Source of the DNA: Dioscorea cayenensis subsp. rotundata
Taxonomy: Eukaryota > Streptophyta > Magnoliopsida > Dioscoreales > Dioscoreaceae
Reading direction: 5' to 3'
DNA length: 64,000 nt
Assembly (NCBI RefSeq): GCF_009730915.1
Contig: NC_052474.1
Coordinates: 1 to 64,000 of the forward strand
Program-made: the position numbers and the translations under genes
In this document: one piece after another, positions 10,886-22,700 of the stretch
Position numbering within the stretch: position 1 is the stretch's first letter
Layout of the letters: each line of letters starts with the position of its first letter
Notes under the pieces: generated by a model
What the model saw: only the letters and a program-made list of their open reading frames with translations
Database searches by the model: none
Told to the model about the DNA's origin: nothing

Positions 10886-12490
10886 TCATGGCCGTAACCA
10901 TCGATTTCGGGTACCGCACTCGTGAAGAGTGTCATCAGTGTGTTTATCATCATTCCAAATTTCTAAGCTTTCCTTGGATATCTCTTGCTCACCAAGAGTG
11001 GAGCGGTTGGAGATGGCATTGGCGAAATGCGAGGGGACAAGAGACCAAATACCATTAAGGAAAACCCACTTAAAATTAGGGGGGAGATTGATGCTTGCAG
11101 GTGGGTTAGAGGGGTTGCAAAAATCCTCAACAAAATCGGTGCAATCCGTGCTCTTGTGAGATTGCAACCGGGCCTCCGGTTCAGTGGGCTTGGTGGACAA
11201 GCTCGTGCCAAGGCCCAAACAATTTAAATCCAAAGTTTGGGCCGAAACAGGAATAGAAGGGCCCATCAAGATCAGCCCCTCAGAAGTCATGTGTCTCGAA
11301 CCGGATAACCTCTCACCCGGTTGATTAAGGTTACATGAATCGGAAATAATTGGAATTGAATCCAATATGGTCCCAAGTTTATTCTTTTTATCAGCAGGTG
11401 AGCTGGCGACACCTGTCGAGTTATGGTTGCTCCTCCCATCACGTACCAGGTCACTGTCCCCCTGCAGCGAAGCAACCTCTTCCACTGCTGGCGCGACAGC
11501 AAGAGGCTCAACTCGGGACTCGGGCTGAGACAATGCAAAGCCTGAAGCAGTCCCTTGACCAGCAGAAATCTCCTTTGAGGCGGCGGACCGGTTCAAACTT
11601 GGAGATCCATCGGTCCGAGAAGAACTCAGACCATGAGGGTTACGAACCTTGCACCGGTCACCAGAAGTCCTGGGAGCGACGCTCACCGGCCGAACTTCGA
11701 TCGAATTTGTTTTAGAAGAGGCCCCGGGATCAATGATCACCGGTCGGGCCTTGTTTAAGGAATTCTTCAAGACCCCGGGAGCGACGCTCACCGGACGGGT
11801 CGTCGGGGCCTGTTGCCGGATTCTCCACTCCTGAGAACGATGATCACCGGCCTCTCCTCTCCTTGGCTGGTCACGAATGAAAGCTTCAGACGTGACAGAG
11901 ACCTCCGCTTGAGTTTCAACAACTTCTTTACCTTTCTGATTACTGATAATCTCACCTGAAGCTCGTGCAGGAGGATTCTCAACATGTGAAAAAACAACAG
12001 GTGTCCTTTCAGATTGATAAACGTATTTCTCAAGGTCTCGAAGGAAAACGGGGAAAGGGAGGCGGTTGTCGGTGATGAGAACAACGAACTTTCTCATTCC
12101 GAAGCTCAAGAACAGCTCATGAGGAAGGACCACCCGATGCCGGCAACGAACTAAGACCGAAAGGAACGCTTTGTGAGGTTTACTGGGTTTAGGGATCGCC
12201 ACCAACTCTCCGATGGGTCGAAGGATGTCCACGAGCACCGACCATGTCCAAGCATGGAGAGGAAGGTTCCATATGAGCAGAGCTTGAGCACGACCCGAAG
12301 CTGATCCAATAGAACCAATATCAGCCGACCAAGGAGAGATCGAGAGAATACAAGGGCCCAATTTGGAGGGGAGGCTCAAGTCTCCAATCTTGCTGGCTTT
12401 GATTGCTTCATCTTCGCTGTTCAGTGTAGCCAGATAAGAATTCCCTCTGAATTCATAGACTGCATCAACTCGGGGAGTGTTTTTATCCAT
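10886..12490 (-). CDS. LINE ORF1 gag-like protein (DUF4283-like N-terminus)
   Basis: This is an uninterrupted 534-codon frame. The first ~170 residues resemble the DUF4283 region that opens gag-like ORF1 proteins of plant LINEs: an LLIWNLPLHAW motif near residue 92, then the DILRPIGELVAI and FLSVLVRC segments. The rest is low-complexity, rich in Ser, Pro, Glu and Arg, and contains an imperfect repeat with RPVSVAP/RPVIIDP cores (residues ~232-285). ORF1 proteins of LINEs bind the element RNA. It is much better preserved than ORF2, which has several breaks. The start could lie further upstream if the 5' end is truncated, and the natural C-terminus may continue in the shifted frame below 10895. 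Confidence 0.8.
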   Translation of the reverse strand: MDKNTPRVDAVYEFRGNSYLATLNSEDEAIKASKIGDLSLPSKLGPCILSISPWSADIGSIGSASGRAQALLIWNLPLHAWTWSVLVDILRPIGELVAIPKPSKPHKAFLSVLVRCRHRVVLPHELFLSFGMRKFVVLITDNRLPFPVFLRDLEKYVYQSERTPVVFSHVENPPARASGEIISNQKGKEVVETQAEVSVTSEAFIRDQPRRGEAGDHRSQEWRIRQQAPTTRPVSVAPGVLKNSLNKARPVIIDPGASSKTNSIEVRPVSVAPRTSGDRCKVRNPHGLSSSRTDGSPSLNRSAASKEISAGQGTASGFALSQPESRVEPLAVAPAVEEVASLQGDSDLVRDGRSNHNSTGVASSPADKKNKLGTILDSIPIISDSCNLNQPGERLSGSRHMTSEGLILMGPSIPVSAQTLDLNCLGLGTSLSTKPTEPEARLQSHKSTDCTDFVEDFCNPSNPPASINLPPNFKWVFLNGIWSLVPSHFANAISNRSTLGEQEISKESLEIWNDDKHTDDTLHECGTRNRWLRP

Positions 12491-15342
12491 ATTCCTTTTA
12501 TTCTATTTATTTTTGAACTATGGATAGAAGCTATTTGCATTAACATCAATCCAATTTAAATAGGATAAAATCAGTCATATCTATCTTTTAAAAATAATAC
12601 TTGTAATATAAAGTAATAAATACCCTAAATAAACAGTAAATAAATTACGGATAGATTAATTAAATTAAAACAATAAATAAGGCCAGATATAAAATAAAAT
12701 GTGATGAATTTTAGTGGATATAGTTTTTATGTATATTGTTTATTATAATTAATATATATGATAAAATTAGTTTTTATATAAACAAGGTGCATAAATAATA
12801 ATCTATACATCTATACATAGTAGATGTATAATCTAGCTTGAGAGCATTTCAAGAAATAATTATGATTTTTTAAAATATTATTGCACTTAAATATTTTTTT
12901 GCATTAATTATGAAATTAGTAATATAAAAGTTTAATTGATTTTCATTAATTTTGCATTAAATACTCTATAAAATCTTTCAAAACCAATTATAGTGATCGG
13001 AAAAAATTTGTTTTGTGATAAAAGCATGGCTATAAAGAGTTAGCAAATCATAATTTTTTTGGGTCAATTTACAAATCATAATTGAAACCCGCAATTTTAT
13101 CTTTGGATTATATCTAAGTAAATTAGGAAAAGATATCTAAATATAGAATATAATTAAATGATGAAAGATATTGAAACTCCAGAAACTAGATATTTTTCTA
13201 AAATATGATCATTGATTTATTTTTTTTAATGAACTATATAAGAGGTTGTGATATCTATTATTGTGTAATTATTTTTTTTTTATCTTTTCATTTCTATTCT
13301 ATTTTTTATTTTTATTTTTATTTTTTGAATAGTTCTCATGCTGGGTATTACTTCATTTGCATTTGCTTTATTTATTTTCTCTAAAAAAAACACTCTGCAT
13401 GATATTATAATTTCATTAATTAAACTATTTTATTTCAAATTATATCTATATATAATATTGTCTTACATCCATCAAAATTGTAAAGAAAAAAGAAAACCAA
13501 AACCGAAAGCGAAAGCAAGGGAATTTGCTTAGTAATAATAATAATAACCATGCCATGCTTATGTTACGGTTTCATCTAATGATGTCAATTATTTTTAAAA
13601 AATTCTAAAAATAAAATCAGTTAAAAAAATTAATTGGAAAAACTAAAAAATCACCAATATTATTAGATAAAATCAATAAAATAATAACAAATAATATAAT
13701 ATACAAACAATAAAGACAAAAAAATCACATATATATATATGGGAAAACAATAAAATAAATTAAAATAAAAACACAATATATCTATTTATTTATTTTATTG
13801 TTTTAAAATTAAAATACAAAAAATCATGTCTATATCCATATATATATATATATATAATAATTGAAAATAATTAAAACAAAATTAAAATAGACAAAATCAT
13901 GTCTCTGTTTATAATGTATGAAAAAACAATAAAAAACAATTAAAACAAATTTTAAAAACAAAAAGATAAGTATATAATATAATATTATATATGTATTGAG
14001 AGATGGACATGGTGGGTGGTGTGTGACCCATTTAACTAAGATAAAAATAAAAAAAAAAACAGTTAGAAGCTGAGTTTTAAATATTTCCTCGGTTTTTTTT
14101 TTTAAATTAAGGGAGTATATTACAACATTAGATCAAATGGATAATACAAACTAAGGGGGTAGATTACAACCACAATAGGTGATTGGGTAGCCTTAACAAA
14201 ACATGAGAAAGAAAAAAGGATAAGCTGAGTTTCCTGGTGCTAATAGCCTAATAGTATATAGGGTGAAGCAATTGCAGTTGCTTAAGGGTGATCATCTTTA
14301 ATTTGATGGAATATTAATGTTTGATATCTTGTCCCTAGCATGGGGACCGGACCCCATCACTGCTAGAAGAAATGAACATAAAAAATCAAGGCTCTATCAT
14401 GTTATATTATGGATTGGACCTCCAAAACTATTACTTTAGTTATTTTTTTACTATTTTGGGTCTAGCCTCCCATGTCTTTTAGAGTTATAAAAAATAAAGA
14501 CGATAAACAATAGATACAATTTTGGTATGGTGAGAAATTGGAGACCAGACCCTAGTGCATGTTGTCTATATTTGGATTAATCTGACCAAGATTAGGACTA
14601 AACAAATGACTAAGAGACATTCGATATGATTTGAGTAAGACTTTTGGTTATATTCGAGACCAAGAGTGCTATTCTACACGAAATTGATGAGTTGGACTAA
14701 ATCTTTTAAATGATAGTTTAGGAGAAGACGCGTGTGTATTTTCCTAATCATTGAAGATCATTATTTTTGTTAAATTTGTGCACATTTGTATGTAACTTAT
14801 AGTTTTTTTATAAATAGATAAATCATAATTTATTAAGCAAGTATAGAAAGCAAGAGCAACAAATAGGAAAGAAACCGAAAACCGAAAACGAAAGCCAAAC
14901 AAAAAACCAAATAAATTAGAATGCCATCACTATGGGTGATGCACTTCTAACACCCAAACAACAGGAGAAGCGGAAAGAAGATAAACAACATAGTTGAAGA
15001 GACGAAATATCTCGAGAAGGTAACAAAAATCATTTTCTATTGTCAGTAGAGACAAAAAGAGTGAGAGTGGATCACTCCTGAGGCGATTGTATTGTTCTAT
15101 ATAGGCTCTCTGCTCAGCTGGTTTTGCGCTAGGGAGGGCTTGAGATTTTGGATTGAATTCGAGGAAACATGTTGATGTTGTGGGTATAATGTTATACTTT
15201 AATTTCATTGTTTATATAAAATTCGCAGATTATTTATATAATAATTTTTTTCTTCATGAGCATCTACATATTAATGAATGTGTTCATCCCATCTTACACA
15301 ACAACAGCCCAATATCAAAAGCCCATAACCGGACCTCTGTAG

Positions 15343-15373
<31 letters not shown>

Positions 15374-15954
15374 TATGATATAAATAACTAGAATAAAGAG
15401 CTTAATTAATGATCCAATTCTATTTCTAGTTTCTAGGTATGTGGATCAAGACATTAAACCTTGCGCATCCCATTGAAAACGATGCTCTTGGCACTGTGGT
15501 TCATATAAAAAAATATATAAAACTATGTAAACGTTGACATTTGGGTTGTATGTTCTTATTCAGTACAACGTTGACATTTCTACATCCCCAAAAAAAACAA
15601 AAAGCTCATTGCTTGCCAGGGTTGTAACTTGTAAGTTGTAACGTGCCTCCTTCAACTAGAGACCAATAAATTCCAATTAGAATTAGGTGCTGGGACTCAC
15701 TTCGAAACGGGTTCCTTTCGCTCTCACACACCAACAACCACTGTGACATAACATTTGTGACAACGTGCACTCGCGTTCTACATCAAATCTCCATCCTACC
15801 CTTTCTCATTTCAACAAATATCAAATACATTTACTCTGGCAATGGGAAGAAAGCCAAGGGTATAAATGTAAACGGACGACAACAAAACACAGTGCACTGC
15901 CGCGCGCGCTCGAGCACCAAAATCCATCCGCGAAGCGCGTATCAAGCCTTGGCA
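12491..15954. other. AT-rich intergenic region, no gene recognised
   Basis: The region is strongly AT-rich with many A- or T-runs and TA tracts (13730-13740, 13836-13856, 13976-13990). A pair of imperfect ~23-bp direct repeats occurs at 14106-14128 and 14148-14170 (ttaagggagtatattacaac type). Open frames are short and composition-driven. The last few hundred bases should hold the promoter and 5' UTR of the QWRF gene; an upstream in-frame ATG at 15757 probably lies in the leader. Confidence 0.6.
15342..15367. repeat. (AC)n microsatellite
   Basis: A near-perfect run of about 13 AC units in the intergenic region upstream of the QWRF gene. Confidence 0.95.
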
Positions 15955-18196
15955 ATGGAGATCCGCAACCGCGCTCCGTCGCCGTCGCCGCCAGTACTCC
16001 CACGATGCCGAAGTGGTACCACTACAAGGCTCTGCCATGTGAGCTCCATCGACCTCACTCCACCATTCTCCCCCAATCTCGGCCGCTCACGCTCCAGATC
16101 GGCCTCCAAATCCCGCCCCACTCCTCCCAGCCCCCGCCCTAAGGAGAACCAAGAGAATCCCTCCCCTCGAGATCCTGGATCCAATGGGAGGGTGAGGAGG
16201 ACCATTGCTGTGGCACCCTCTGCCTGGGCTCTGTCTCCTGGGAGATCGCCGGTGAAGGAGGAGCCTAGGTCAAAACCTGGGTGGATGAGGGGCGGCAGGG
16301 TTCTGGGTTTCTTGAAACCCACAAAGAAGGAGCTACCGGCGAAGGAAGAGGACGCACACCGTCTAAGAGTGGTATATTCGAGGCTTCTCCAGTGGCGGTT
16401 CGCTAATGCTCGCGCCGAGACCTCCATGAAGGCTCGGAGATCATCCGCTGAGGTTTGTGAACTGAACTCCTTCTAATCAGCAAAACTCTCTCTCTATTGC
16501 TCCATAGTTTATTTTAACAAAACAAAGGAAAAGTGTAAATTATTATTTCATTAAAGTGATTGAACAAATTGATGAAAGCTTAATTATTATAATAAAGTTC
16601 TCTGTGTTATAATTTAAATGAAGCAATTTGTAGACGCAAGTGGCATGTTTTGTGTTGTCTTTGTCTTATAAGGTCAGTTTTAGTTTATGAAAAGTATATA
16701 TTTGTGTATTAATTAGATACCAAATTGAGATATTAGCATGGATTAGATTGATTAGATGAAGAAAGAAGCAGATGGCATAATACAGCATGCGTTTGCACGG
16801 ATGGGACATGCATTGTGCTTGGTGGGAAACCAATGCCTCTGTCAACTAGACAAGGAAATCCTTTGTCCATTACATTTGACTCTTGTAAATTTTGATGCAT
16901 GCTTGTATATATTTGGATTATATATACTTGAAAAAAAAAATTATTTTTCATTTTTCATTTTTCATTTTTCATGTGTGTGTTGTGATATTCAGAAGAAATT
17001 ATTCTATGCTTGGCTGAGGATTACTGAGCTGAGGAACATAGTGGCTGCTAAGAGGATTTTAATACAGAGGAGGAAACAGAAGTTGAAGGTTTTGTGGATC
17101 CTGGGCCCTCAGGTACATGTATTGAACCAATGGGAGTCGGTGGCCAAGAAGAATGCAGAGGCAGTTGGTGCTTTGTCTAGAGTATTAGGAGCAACATGTC
17201 TCTCACTACCCTTAGTTGAAGGTGCCAAGGTACGTTTCCCCTTCATTTGAGTCACTCTGTTTCTTTAATGCGTTTAAATACACAGCAAGACGCGCTGGTT
17301 GGAGAATAATTTATTACTAATTAGGAATGAGATTAGTATTCCTGCTTAGATATCTGTTTGAAAACTAAGAATGTCTAGTCCTGACCTATTGAACACCCTG
17401 GCATGTTCTGCAGGTTGACATGGTCTCTGTTCATAGACATATTTCTACTGCTCTGAATGTCATGAAAAATATTGAAGATAACATTAAGATGTTCTACTCC
17501 AAGGTTTGTGCTTTTAAAATGAGTATTATGTGCTCATGCATCTATCTTTAAACTGACTGTGATAGCAGAATAATCGGTCTTCTTGAACTGATTTCTTTGA
17601 CCACAAGCAGATAGAGGAGATGACCGCAATGCTTGGTGAGCTTGTAAAAACTGTGACATTGGAAATAGAGGCTTCAGAGGAACTGATGAAAACAAGTAGG
17701 AAAGCTGCTTCACTTGAGGTCAGTAATTCCTTAAGATATGAATAACCTTTAAATTATTCTAGTTTCTCACTTAGAATTAGGTTGTCCATCTGCCCATTCT
17801 GTTCTGTCCTGTTCTGTCAATGCATAATTCTGCTGTTGCATTAGGAGAAAATTTTTGGAAATAACCTTTTTTGAGTTTCAATGCTGAATTGTTAATGCTA
17901 ATTATGTGATATTTATTTACCAACATGCCTTCTTATAAAGATATAGAGTACTTATAGTTTGTCTGAAGTTAAAACTAGACTAGATGATGCGCTTCATGGG
18001 ACTCACTTGTTGATTCTTGTATGACTTCTGATAGATGCATGAAATAAGCGTCAGAGCAAACCTGATTCAAGTGATGAAGGATGAGATATTCTCCATTCTA
18101 CCAATAAGGGATGATGGAATTGACTACAATCACAATCAAGGAATGGCCTTTTCTTCTTGGAATGACTTCCCTGCTGTTTTGATGCAAGTATATTAG
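15955..18196 (+). CDS. QWRF motif-containing protein (QWRF7/AUG8-like), five coding exons
   Basis: Coding exons are 15955-16452, 16993-17229, 17414-17503, 17611-17718 and 18035-18196, all with GT-AG borders and phase 0, giving 364 aa. The N-terminal ~130 residues are basic and rich in Ser/Pro/Arg (probable microtubule-binding, disordered). The hallmark QWRF lies at residues 146-149 in LLQWRFANARAE, followed by an alpha-helical DUF566-type region to the C-terminus. Family members bind microtubules, and one of them (AUG8) is a subunit of the augmin complex. The protein is short for the family, closer to the small QWRF members. Exon 1 is GC-rich and the rest AT-rich. An in-frame ATG at 15757 would add 66 residues, but that part looks like leader sequence, so I chose 15955. 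Confidence 0.9.
16938..16970. repeat. (TTTTTCA)n short tandem repeat in QWRF intron 1
   Basis: About four units of attttttc/tttttca just upstream of the exon 2 acceptor. They supply most of its pyrimidine tract. Confidence 0.85.
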
Positions 18197-19165
18197 GCCA
18201 GACAAAGATAGATCGATTCAGCTGATGCCACTGATTGGAGGTTTTTGGCTTATTTACCCCTGATGAAGAAGATGCACACCTTGCTTAGATAGGCTTACTT
18301 ATTATATACATACATATAAATATTGAAGAAGATGAATCTATATTTTCAACATGTAAAACTATTTATTTGATGCTTCGATGTACCGTGATTAAAATCATGT
18401 GTATATTTTTTTCTGCTTTGAGTCTTAATCCTTTTCCTTAATGTCAGTGTTTTTCCTTTTAATAAAAAGAGGAATTGTTTCTAGATTCTTCATCACTATT
18501 AATTTAAAATTTTAGTCGCAAACGAATTATTGCTCATTGAAGTCCATTGCTTTTGTTATTATATTCGTTGAATGTTTTAATATTTTTTCCTTAAAAATGT
18601 GATAATAAAAATTATTTAACGTAAATCATTAATATAAAATAAGGCAATGTTATTTTTTTAATAAAATTAACAAGCCACTCATTGAGGGAGAATTAATCCT
18701 TAAAAATGAAAAAAATTATCATCTTTATGATATGATGGCAATAATAAGGTTAACGCTATGGATCAACTAATGATGGGGCATGAGATTAAGATTTAAATTT
18801 CTTAATAACATTTCATTGCATGACGATTGAATTAGATCAAATCAACAGCTTTTTCTTCACACCATATTTAGAAAGACAATGATAACGTTACAATATTTGA
18901 ATTTGATAACTTGTTAAAAATTATTTCAATTCGAGCTACTGATACCAAAGAGATTGGTCGTTTAAAAATTCATTATATGTTTTGATTTGTCTAACCTTTG
19001 GTGATTGCTACCCACTTCTTATATTTGTCTCTGGGTTGTTTTTTTTTCATCGCTTGTTTGTTTTCCTTTTTCGATAAATTTGCAATTAATTTACTTTAGT
19101 TAAAAAAAAAAAATCATTCTATATTGGGATTGTATATTCGATCGAGAATCCATTCTTGCTCCTCA
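18197..19165. other. Intergenic region between QWRF and OWL1 genes
   Basis: The first ~300 bp should be the QWRF 3' UTR, with candidate poly(A) signals such as aataaa near 18460. The remainder is AT-rich with no recognisable gene or RNA. Confidence 0.5.
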
Positions 19166-19630
19166 AGGATCTATTTCGGGTTGAGGATCCATGTTTCATA
19201 ATTCGAATCCGCTAAGGTAATCATAGGTCTCCGATTCTCCATAACGACAACAAATCAATCCGAATCCGTTACTCGTCGTCAGATAATCATCGGATCCGTA
19301 AAAGGTCTATCACGGGTCGAGACTCGCGTGTCCATGTCTCATGATCCGAATCCGCTAACCATTGCTTTCCTAACAGATGATCCGAATCCGCTAATTAAGG
19401 ATATCAACTATAACAAATCGACCTAAATGATTCGGATTCTAAACATATCCCATCCGAACCCGTTGAAGAGTGCCATTTCGGGTCGAGCATGGAATCATTT
19501 CCAGGGATTTTCTCAACGGTAACAGGGTCCGAGTTGTCAGTATATATCCTCACGCATCCCCTCCTGAGTCTGCGTGGAAGTCTTATTTCGGGTTTCGGAT
19601 CCCAGGTCAGCTACCCGAATCCGCTGATCT
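19166..19630. repeat. Diverged repeat cluster (CCGAATCCGCTAA units) upstream of OWL1
   Basis: A motif close to CCGAATCCGCTAA recurs at about 19202, 19259, 19344, 19380, 19453 (CCGAACCCGTTGAA) and 19614. It is often preceded by a second block, TTTCGGGTCGAG (near 19170, 19312, 19476, 19586). Together they form a ~50-nt composite unit present three to four times in 460 bp, ending about 90 bp before the OWL1 start codon. It may be a small unknown repeat family or promoter elements. Confidence 0.75.
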
Positions 19631-19720
19631 CTAAACCCTCGCTTCCCCGTCTCCCCCTTCCGTTCTTAAAAGCCCCCCCTTTTGCAAGTAACTGAAGAGC
19701 TCGCCGGGCGCGTGGTCGCG

Positions 19721-22700
19721 ATGGAGCCACCGGAGATGGCGGCGAACGATAAGGATCTCTACGCACTTCTCCACATCTCACCTGAGGCCTCTGACGAGGA
19801 GATCCGCCGTGCTTATCGCCAATGGGCACAAGTCTACCACCCCGATAAGTACCAAGACGCTCAGGTGATCGCATATGCTGATCATCTATCTCTTCTTCGA
19901 TGCTTAAGTTTCTTTCAGTTTCTTCTTGTTTTTCGGTTTGTTTGGCTGTCTAAATTGATTTCAGTTTGATTTGCTCCATAGCGTAGTTCTTTTGCTTCTT
20001 CTTGAATTATTTTTTCTGTGCCATTTTGGATGTACAACATCTTAGAGTTTTGAGTTATTTTGCCTCGTGGTGATACTTTGAGGGTAAGCTTGAGTAAAAT
20101 TTAGTGGACGATCATGTTCTATTGGACTTTCTTGCATGTTAGTCTTGCGCTTTGCTTATTTGATTGGATTTTCCTCGAATTCAGGATTATATTTTATGAA
20201 TTGATTTTTTTTTTTCTGTTATTTATTGTTATTCCTTTATAAACCTGGTATTTGTCAAGAAGTAGATATCAATAATACTACAAAGCTCTGAATTTGTGAT
20301 AACTAGACAATAATTTTGAGTTAAGTTGAGTTTCCTTACATTTGATTTGGTGCATTAAGGCCCATCCTTTGCTAATGTCTTTTTTGCCTAGGAATCATGA
20401 CAATTTGAAATTTTTAAAGCTGCTGCCTTGTGTTATGTTATTTTTATTTTTTTAGTTTCAGTCAGTTAATTCAATATTTTATTTATTTTCAGATGAAGTA
20501 TGTAGCAACGGAGAATTTTCAAAAAATTCGTGATGCATATGAGATCTTAACAGATGAGCAGAAACGGCTAATATATGACATCTATGGCATGGAAGGGTTA
20601 AAGTCTGGTTTGGAACTTGGGCCAAAACTGAGTAAACCAGATGAAATTAAGGAGGAACTTGAAAGGTTACAGCGTCGCAAAGAACAAGCGAAGGTTCTAT
20701 CCCATGCCCGGCCGACTGGTGCACTTATCGCTAATATATCTTTGCCACGATTTCTAAATGGTGAAGGCATGATGAGAGGGTACATGTTTATTCTACATTT
20801 TGGTGCCATTGAATTGCCTTCTACTTTAGAACATATTTTCCATATTTTCTTGCTTTTCCTTTTTCTTATTTTTTTGACATTAACTTTTTTGGGAAAGTTC
20901 AGGTCATAAAATGCACAATGATCATAAGTTTATTTCATGCTTCCTTTAGATTTTACACAAATCTGCTACTACAGTTTGTAGTAATTGGAAAGCTGTTAGC
21001 TATTGATATATTGTAAGCATGAGTGTGTGTGTATATATATATATATTTGTGCTTATCTAAGTATTTGATAAAATTCAGTTGTTGAGTATTTATTTGCTTT
21101 AAGGTGAATGATATGTTACTAAGAAAAACAATATTGATGTTTATTTGATGAACATTAGTTTTGCAATTTACATTGAATTAATATGTTGGGAGTTAGCACA
21201 TGTGTCATGTCATTAACCTTAAAAGTTCTGAATTTCGTTGATACTATTTATCTAAGCACTTGGCCCTTCCTAATTTTTTTGAATTTTAGCATTAATTCTG
21301 GTGTGCCTTTAGTTTAATGTGCACCTGTTTCTGAATATTTTTGGTGATTCTCATGAACCCTGTTTCCTGGCATTGTTCTAGCTTATTAGCCTTTTCATAG
21401 AGCTTTTCACTGTACTACTCTTAGCTGTAAAATTTAGAAGATGTTTGTATTTTACACATTCTATATCTAGACATTTGAATTGTCTTTTCTATTATCGCAT
21501 TTGGATGTATCATGGTTAAATATTAAGCTTCTCTCACCTACCCATTTTTTGGTGCTAAAATAATGAGTTGTTACTTAGTAGAGATGAAAACACAGTTGGG
21601 TTCGTGGTGGAGTTGTTGTTGGTTGGGAAGTGGATGTTGTAGGATGAGTGGGGGATGTGAGTATTGATTGCCAAAGAAGTAGTACCTTTGTGTAGCTTTC
21701 TTTTGTTTTGCTAGATTACCTCCATGGCAGAATAGGCATCACATTTTATTGTACATTTCTTATATCCTGGTGCATTCGTAGATTGCATAATATGTTTTGC
21801 TAGGTTTTGGCAAAAAGGTAGCTATAACGGAAACCTTTGTAAATGGATTTCAGTTACATCTTATAACACTGCCTATTCATTTACTTTTCTCTACCAAATG
21901 TGCACCTAGAATGAATTCTATTGCTGATTCATGTGTCTCTAATTCCATCTGCTTCATGTTTTCTATTGGTTAATTTAATTGATGACAGAATGGCCATGTC
22001 AACTGGAATTCAATCTCAGATCTCCAAGCGCAATACAGTTGTCATGGGTGGAAACTTGGCCGTTAATGGTAATGCAGGTACTGGTGCTGCATCAGTATTG
22101 CTGAGACACCAGGTTTCTCCTGTTGCTTCAGTAGAGTTTATGGCTACAGCTGGTCTACGAGCACTTATTGGCATGCAGACATCACGGTAAGAATTTGCTT
22201 CTGCTAATGTTTGGCAGAGCATCTTACTTATTATACTTTCTGGTCCTTCTTGAACTTCTAATAACTGAACTTTCCTCCACTGTATTTTGGAAGCCACCTT
22301 TCACTTCATTCGACAGCAACTACCGGTATTGCAATTTCTTTGCGAGATGGATCAATAAATCTTTCTAATGCTTGGACTCGCCAACTATCAGAATCATGCG
22401 TCGGAAATGTATGCATATGGTACCTTTATTTGAACTTTATTTTTCAAATACATATCTCTTAAACATTTTCTCTGTTACAGTGAAGTCCTAGTTTTGCAAT
22501 GGTAAGTGTGACAAAGTTGATTTCAATTCTTGTATTTATTTAAAATAGAAAATTTTTCTGTGGAGTTTTGTCTTATCATTTATTTTTCTTGTCCATTCTC
22601 TTGTATTTTTGATGAACCATTAGTTGCAGATGAAAAAACTTCCTAGTTACTCTTTTGACATCCCTCTACTTGAGTAGAATTTTTTGTTTTTCAACAATCA

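Larger units (their letters stand above)
7072..12490 (-). mobile_element. Plant L1-type LINE, decayed, truncated at its 3' end by the LTR element
   Basis: On the minus strand the order is a gag-like ORF1 (from 12490), a short zinc-knuckle-like segment, then ORF2 with an AP-type endonuclease, reverse transcriptase and the start of the zf-RVT-like C-terminal region. This is the layout of plant L1/Cin4-type LINEs. Coding similarity continues to about 7085 and then meets the LTR at 7071. No poly(A) tail (poly-T on the plus strand) and no target duplication are visible at this end. Several stops and frameshifts in ORF2 show that the copy is dead. The 5' boundary is uncertain; 12490 is the first ORF1 ATG and AT-rich DNA follows. 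Confidence 0.9.

Noticed and set aside
7072-12490. A CRISPR array, operon or bacterial mobile element explanation for the repeats.
   Set aside because: The spliced genes, LINE/LTR structure and plant families are eukaryotic. No array of equal-length direct repeats with spacers exists anywhere in the window.
15757-15954. Longer N-terminus for the QWRF protein from the upstream ATG.
   Set aside because: The added 66 residues have no QWRF-family character and the DNA looks like leader. The ATG at 15955 begins the basic Ser/Pro/Arg region expected of the family.
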